DNA from: Rhodobacter sp.
GTDB taxonomy: Bacteria > Pseudomonadota > Alphaproteobacteria > Rhodobacterales > Rhodobacteraceae
Assembly (NCBI GenBank): GCA_020637595.1
Contig: JACKKE010000008.1
Coordinates: 156,923-220,922 of the forward strand
Direction: 5' to 3'
DNA: 64,000 nucleotides
The notes beneath the pieces were generated by a model. The model was not told where the DNA came from and ran no database searches. It saw only the letters and a list, made by a program, of their open reading frames with translations. Shown piece by piece: positions 60,087 to 64,000 of this stretch (position 1 is the first letter of the stretch; each line of letters starts with the position of its first letter). The position numbers were made by a program, and so were the translations under genes.

Positions 60087-61385
60087 ATGCTGAAAGATCA
60101 GGACCGGATCTTCACCAACATCTACGGGATGTATGACCGCAGCCTGAAGGGCGCGCAGGCGCGCGGCCATTGGGACGGCACCAAGGACATCCTGGGCAAG
60201 GGCCGCGACTGGATCGTGTCCGAGATGAAGACCTCGGGCCTGCGTGGCCGGGGTGGTGCGGGCTTCCCCACCGGTCTGAAATGGTCCTTCATGCCCAAGG
60301 AAAGCGACGGCCGTCCGTCCTATCTGGTGGTCAACGCCGACGAATCCGAGCCCGGCACCTGCAAGGACCGCGAAATCATGCGCCACGACCCGCATACGCT
60401 GGTCGAGGGCTGCCTGATCGCCTCGTTCGCGATGGGCGCGCATGCCGCCTATATCTACATCCGCGGCGAATACATCCGCGAGCGCGAGGCCCTGCAGGCG
60501 GCCATCGACGAGGCCTATGACGCGGGCCTGATCGGCAAGAACGCTTGCGGCTCGGGCTGGGATTTCGACCTTTACCTGCACCACGGCGCGGGCGCCTATA
60601 TCTGCGGCGAGGAAACCGCGCTGCTGGAATCGCTCGAAGGCAAGAAGGGCATGCCCCGGATGAAGCCGCCGTTCCCGGCGGGCGCGGGCCTCTATGGCTG
60701 CCCGACCACGGTGAACAACGTCGAGTCGATCGCCGTCGTGCCGACGATCCTGCGCCGCGGTGGTGCCTGGTTCGCGGGCTTTGGTCGCGCGAACAACGCC
60801 GGCACCAAGCTGTTCGCGGTCTCGGGGCACGTCAACAACCCCTGCGTCGTCGAAGAGGCGATGTCGATCACCTTCGAGGAGCTGATCGAAAAGCACTGCG
60901 GCGGCATCCGTGGCGGCTGGGACAACCTGCTGGCGGTGATCCCGGGCGGCTCGTCCGTGCCGGTGGTGCGCGGCGAGAAGATGAAAGACGCGATCATGGA
61001 TTTCGACTATCTGCGCGCCGAACTGGGCTCGGGCCTGGGCACGGCGGCGGTGATCGTCATGGACAAGTCGACCGACATCGTGAAGGCGATCTGGCGGCTG
61101 TCGAAATTCTACAAGCACGAAAGCTGCGGCCAGTGCACGCCCTGCCGCGAAGGCACCGGCTGGATGATGCGCGTCATGGAACGTCTGGTGCGCGGCGAGG
61201 CCGAGCTGGAAGAGATCGACATGCTGTTCCAGGTGACCAAGCAGGTCGAGGGGCACACGATCTGTGCCCTCGGCGATGCGGCGGCCTGGCCGATCCAGGG
61301 CCTGATCCGCAATTTCCGCGAGGAGATCGAGGACCGGATCAAGGCGCAGAAATCGGGCCGCGTGTCGGCTGTGGCGGCGGAGTAA
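60087..61385 (+). CDS. nuoF: NADH-quinone oxidoreductase subunit F
   Basis: This 432-residue subunit is the NADH entry point, binding FMN and a 4Fe-4S cluster. Motifs: SGLRGRGGAGFPTGLKWSFMP (FMN/NADH), CGEETALLESLEGKKGMPRMKPPFPA, and the N3 cluster ESCGQCTPCREGTGWMMR with the last ligand in HTICALGDAAAWP. ATG 60087 is 3 bp after DUF5337. Complete by length. Confidence 0.98.
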   Translation: MLKDQDRIFTNIYGMYDRSLKGAQARGHWDGTKDILGKGRDWIVSEMKTSGLRGRGGAGFPTGLKWSFMPKESDGRPSYLVVNADESEPGTCKDREIMRHDPHTLVEGCLIASFAMGAHAAYIYIRGEYIREREALQAAIDEAYDAGLIGKNACGSGWDFDLYLHHGAGAYICGEETALLESLEGKKGMPRMKPPFPAGAGLYGCPTTVNNVESIAVVPTILRRGGAWFAGFGRANNAGTKLFAVSGHVNNPCVVEEAMSITFEELIEKHCGGIRGGWDNLLAVIPGGSSVPVVRGEKMKDAIMDFDYLRAELGSGLGTAAVIVMDKSTDIVKAIWRLSKFYKHESCGQCTPCREGTGWMMRVMERLVRGEAELEEIDMLFQVTKQVEGHTICALGDAAAWPIQGLIRNFREEIEDRIKAQKSGRVSAVAAE

Positions 61386-61559
61386 CCGGGAATGGGTCAG
61401 CCCTCGAACATCCTGTTTGCGGACCGGCCGGTCTTGCGCGCGGACGCTTCGGCGTGCGCGGCGCGGGCTGTCACCGGACGCGCAGGCGTGAACGGGGGCG
61501 CAGGCGTTTCCATGCTATCCAAAGGGCGTGCCCTGGCACGTCGGATTGGAGGGAAATGC

Positions 61560-61916
61560 ATGAAAACCCTGTCCTTGCCCCTCGCCGCACTGATCGTGGC
61601 GACCACCGCAACCACCGCCCAGACCCCGCAACAAGGCGAATTCATGGGCAGCACCTGGGGGTATTACCTGCTGGAAACCGGGGCTGCCGCCGGCGCAGTA
61701 TTGACCGGGCGCCCGTCGATGTATGACGGCCAACCCGAGGCGGTGATCACCGTGGTGACCCGCGACGGCCAGTCCCTGACCGAGGCCGACCGCGATGCCG
61801 CGATCGCCCTGGCGCGGGCGCTGTGCATCCAGAGCGGCCGCGAATTCAGTTCGACCACCCGCGGCCATTGGCTGAATGACGGCGGTCTCGGCTTTCATGG
61901 GGCGTGCACGCGATGA
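61560..61916 (+). CDS. Secreted hypothetical protein in the nuo operon
   Basis: The 118-residue protein has a signal peptide (MKTLSLPLAALIVATTATTAQ) and two cysteines (ALCIQSGREF, HGACTR), likely bridged. ATG 61560 follows GGAGGGAAATGC; a longer in-frame frame back to 61392 lacks a site and would hide the signal. It overlaps the DUF5333 gene as ATGA, so it is part of the operon. No family is assigned. Confidence 0.68.
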   Translation: MKTLSLPLAALIVATTATTAQTPQQGEFMGSTWGYYLLETGAAAGAVLTGRPSMYDGQPEAVITVVTRDGQSLTEADRDAAIALARALCIQSGREFSSTTRGHWLNDGGLGFHGACTR

Positions 61917-62344
61917 TCCGTGGTCTTACCGCCCCCGCATTGGCCCTGACGCTGCTGGCGCTGCCGGTTTCGGCGGCCACCGCCGCGACCCAGGACGAGA
62001 TCAACGCCACCCTGGGCGGCGACGCCGAGCTGTGGGCCGGGTTGTTCTCGCTGGCCGTCGCGGACCAGATCCGCGAGAACTGCGACAGCATCGAGGTGCG
62101 CACGCTGCGCACCACCGCCTTTGTCTATGACCTCTACGGTCAGGCGCGCGATTACGGCTATTCCCGCCGCGAGATCCGGGCCTTTCAGAACGCCGATGCC
62201 ACCGAAGCGCGGATGCGCGCCGAGGTCGCGGCCTATTTCGCCCAGCACGGTGTGCGCGAGGGCGAACCCGAAACCTATTGCGCGCTCGGCCTGTCCGAGA
62301 TCGCGGCCGGCAGTCAGGCCGGTGAACTTCTGAGAGCAAGGTAA
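61913..62344 (+). CDS. DUF5333 exported protein in the nuo operon
   Basis: The 143-residue protein has a signal peptide (MIRGLTAPALALTLLALPVSAATA) and two cysteines (RENCDSIEVRTLR, ETYCALGLSE). The helical middle VRTLRTTAFVYDLYGQARDYGYSRREIRAFQNADATEARMRAEVAAYF matches the DUF5333 family seen beside nuoF/nuoG in Rhodobacterales. Its ATG 61913 overlaps the previous stop, and nuoG follows 3 bp later. Function unknown. Confidence 0.78.
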   Translation: MIRGLTAPALALTLLALPVSAATAATQDEINATLGGDAELWAGLFSLAVADQIRENCDSIEVRTLRTTAFVYDLYGQARDYGYSRREIRAFQNADATEARMRAEVAAYFAQHGVREGEPETYCALGLSEIAAGSQAGELLRAR

Positions 62345-62347
62345 GCC

Positions 62348-64000
62348 ATGTCAGATCTCCGCAAGATCATCATTGATGGCCGCGAGGTCGAGGTTCATCC
62401 GGCGATGACCCTCATCCAGGCCTGTGAAGTCGCGGGTATCGAGGTGCCGCGGTTTTGCTACCACGAGCGCCTGTCGATCGCGGGGAACTGCCGGATGTGT
62501 CTGGTCGAGGTGGTCGGCGGCCCGCCGAAACCGGCGGCCTCCTGCGCGATGCAGGTGCGCGACCTGCGCCCCGGCCCGAACGGCGAACCGCCGGTCGTGA
62601 AAACCAACTCGCCGATGGTCAAGAAGGCCCGTGAGGGGGTGATGGAGTTCCTGCTCATCAACCACCCGCTGGATTGCCCGATCTGCGACCAGGGCGGTGA
62701 ATGCGACCTGCAGGACCAGGCGATGGCCTATGGCGTCGACTTCTCGCGCTACCGCGAGCCCAAGCGCGCCAGCGAGGATCTGAACCTCGGCCCGCTGGTC
62801 GAGACCCACATGACCCGCTGCATCAGCTGCACCCGCTGCGTGCGCTTCACCTCCGAGGTGGCGGGCATCCTGCAGATGGGCCAGACCGGCCGCGGCGAGG
62901 ACGCCGAGATCACCAGCTATCTGAACCAGACGCTGGTTTCCAACCTGCAGGGCAACATCATCGACCTGTGCCCGGTTGGCGCGCTGGTGTCGAAACCCTA
63001 TGCCTTTACCGCCCGCCCGTGGGAGCTGACCAAGACCGAGACCATCGACGTGATGGACGCGCTGGGGTCGAACATCCGCGTCGACACCAAGGGCCGCGAA
63101 GTGATGCGCATCGTGCCGCGCAACCATGACGGCGTGAACGAGGAATGGATCAGCGACAAGACCCGCTTCGTCTGGGACGGGCTGCGTCGCCAGCGCCTTG
63201 ACCGCCCCTATGTGCGCGAGAACGGCAAGCTGCGCCCCGCCACCTGGGCCGAGGCCCTGTCGCTGGCCGCATCGAAACTGAAATCGGCCAAGAAGGTCGC
63301 CGGCCTGGTCGGCGATCTGGTCTCGGTCGAGGCCGCGTTCAGCCTGAAAACGCTGGTGGAATCGCTGGGCGGCGCGGTGGAATGCCGCGTCGACGGCGCA
63401 CGCCTGCCGGCTGACAACCGCTCGGCCTATGTCGGCAACGTGGCGATCGAGGAGATCGACACCGCCAAGGAAATCATCCTGATCGGCACCAACCCGCGCG
63501 ACGAGGCGCCGGTGCTGAACGCGCGCATCCGCAAGGCCTGGTCCAAGGGCGCGACCGTCAAGCTGATCGGCCCCGCTGCCGACCTGACGTATGAGTATGA
63601 GCATCTCGGCACCGACCGCGACGCGCTGGCTGGTGCGACGGCGGGCGAGGGCGCGATCGTCATCGTCGGCCAGGGTGCTGTGACCGAGGCCGACGGGCTG
63701 GCCGTGCTGGCCGCCGCGCAGGCGCTCAGCGGCCGGATGCTGGTCCTGCACAGCGCCGCGGCGCGCGTCGGTGCGCTGGATATCGGCGCGGTGACCGAGG
63801 GCGGGCTGCAAGCCGCGACCGAGGGTGCGGATGTGATCCTCAACCTGGGCGCGGATGAGCTCGACATCGACGCCGGCCCCTTCGTGATCTACCAGGGCAG
63901 CCACGGCGACCGCGGTGCGCATCGTGCCGACGTGATCCTGCCGGGCGCGGCCTATACCGAGGAAAACGGCCTCTTCGTCAACACCGAGGGCCGTCCGCAG
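62348..64000 (+). CDS. nuoG: NADH-quinone oxidoreductase subunit G (truncated by window end)
   Basis: At least 551 residues are present, with the C-terminus beyond the window. The 75-kDa subunit holds several iron-sulfur clusters: a ferredoxin-like 2Fe-2S (FCYHERLSIAGNCRMCLVEV), the HxxxC cluster ligands in DCPICDQGGECDLQDQAM, and a 4Fe-4S CISCTRCVRF with CPVGALVSKPY. The molybdopterin-fold remnant begins near residue 220 (WELTKTETIDVMDALGSNIRVDTKG). ATG 62348 lies 3 bp after the DUF5333 gene. The missing end should contain the rest of the catalytic-fold domain. Confidence 0.97.
   Translation, partial: MSDLRKIIIDGREVEVHPAMTLIQACEVAGIEVPRFCYHERLSIAGNCRMCLVEVVGGPPKPAASCAMQVRDLRPGPNGEPPVVKTNSPMVKKAREGVMEFLLINHPLDCPICDQGGECDLQDQAMAYGVDFSRYREPKRASEDLNLGPLVETHMTRCISCTRCVRFTSEVAGILQMGQTGRGEDAEITSYLNQTLVSNLQGNIIDLCPVGALVSKPYAFTARPWELTKTETIDVMDALGSNIRVDTKGREVMRIVPRNHDGVNEEWISDKTRFVWDGLRRQRLDRPYVRENGKLRPATWAEALSLAASKLKSAKKVAGLVGDLVSVEAAFSLKTLVESLGGAVECRVDGARLPADNRSAYVGNVAIEEIDTAKEIILIGTNPRDEAPVLNARIRKAWSKGATVKLIGPAADLTYEYEHLGTDRDALAGATAGEGAIVIVGQGAVTEADGLAVLAAAQALSGRMLVLHSAAARVGALDIGAVTEGGLQAATEGADVILNLGADELDIDAGPFVIYQGSHGDRGAHRADVILPGAAYTEENGLFVNTEGRPQ

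Noticed and set aside
62351..63922. A 523-codon open frame opposite nuoG
   Set aside because: The plus strand encodes intact NuoG cluster motifs. The plus frame has no stop before the window end, and the antisense frame has no domain.

Overview
The window is a GC-rich chromosomal segment from an alphaproteobacterium. The best fit is the order Rhodobacterales (Rhodobacteraceae/Paracoccaceae). This rests on four things: complex I genes spelled almost as in Paracoccus and Rhodobacter, interspersed with small DUF5337- and DUF5333-type genes; an NDUFS4-like accessory complex I subunit; a zeta-type F1-ATPase inhibitor (DUF1476); and a Rhodobacterales-style NuoE with a C-terminal helix-hairpin-helix tail. 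No phage, integrase, intact insertion sequence, CRISPR array or rRNA was seen. Most of the window is core metabolism and housekeeping.

Layout. 1-3.4 kb: NDUFS4-like subunit, a divergent HxlR regulator and glyoxalase-fold pair, two identical tandem tRNA-Gly(GCC) genes and two small secreted EF-hand proteins. 3.4-13.5 kb: pyruvate carboxylase, the ribosome GTPase TypA, YitT-like and SMR membrane proteins, monomeric isocitrate dehydrogenase and a cold-shock protein. 13.9-21.3 kb: a secreted protein, an HSL-type hydrolase, guaB, DUF4389, oligoendopeptidase F, betaine-homocysteine methyltransferase and the zeta subunit. 21.5-27.6 kb: purC-purS, a Tat-exported metallo-beta-lactamase-fold protein, cmk, an overlapping DUF3237-nagK-murQ amino-sugar recycling unit and a DMT transporter. 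27.7-36.8 kb: a GST-like protein, a flavin monooxygenase, an ABM monooxygenase, guaA, MFS and RDD membrane proteins, a non-pyrrolysine MttB-family methyltransferase, and aroA with a coupled membrane protein. 36.8-47.4 kb: chrA, two Lrp/AsnC regulators flanking lysE, a GMC oxidoreductase, DUF934-fpr, an Ala-rich LEA-like anchored protein, infC with an apparent AUA start, and a DsbA-type thiol oxidoreductase. 47.5-54.0 kb: an N-acetylmuramoyl-L-alanine amidase, PBP1A, a GST and two leucine-catabolism enzymes. 54.3-64.0 kb: the nuoA-G part of the complex I operon, cut off inside nuoG at the window end.

The strongest themes are as follows. (1) Respiratory energy conservation: complex I, its NDUFS4-like subunit and the ATPase inhibitor zeta. 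The nuo operon carries several non-core passengers: a sulfotransferase between nuoC and nuoD, and four small secreted or membrane proteins. As written, nuoB carries a one-base deletion. (2) Purine nucleotide synthesis (purC, purS, guaB, guaA) scattered over 10 kb rather than in one operon, with purQ not next to purS. (3) Cell-wall turnover (murQ, nagK, amidase, PBP1A).

Non-coding structure is the most unusual part. Two palindromic intergenic repeat families recur. One is built on GTAGG(A/G)TG arms, and one of its copies lies inside the pyc coding sequence. The other is a ~32-nt element with the core GGATATTT...GCAAAGATGGGG. Three of its four copies sit between convergent genes, and one copy is paired with its own inverse. 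A tandem pair of perfect 20-bp palindromes also lies at 29467-29508. No clearly new multi-gene defence or metabolic system was found. The best candidates for new biology are the unexplained nuo-operon passengers and the repeat families.
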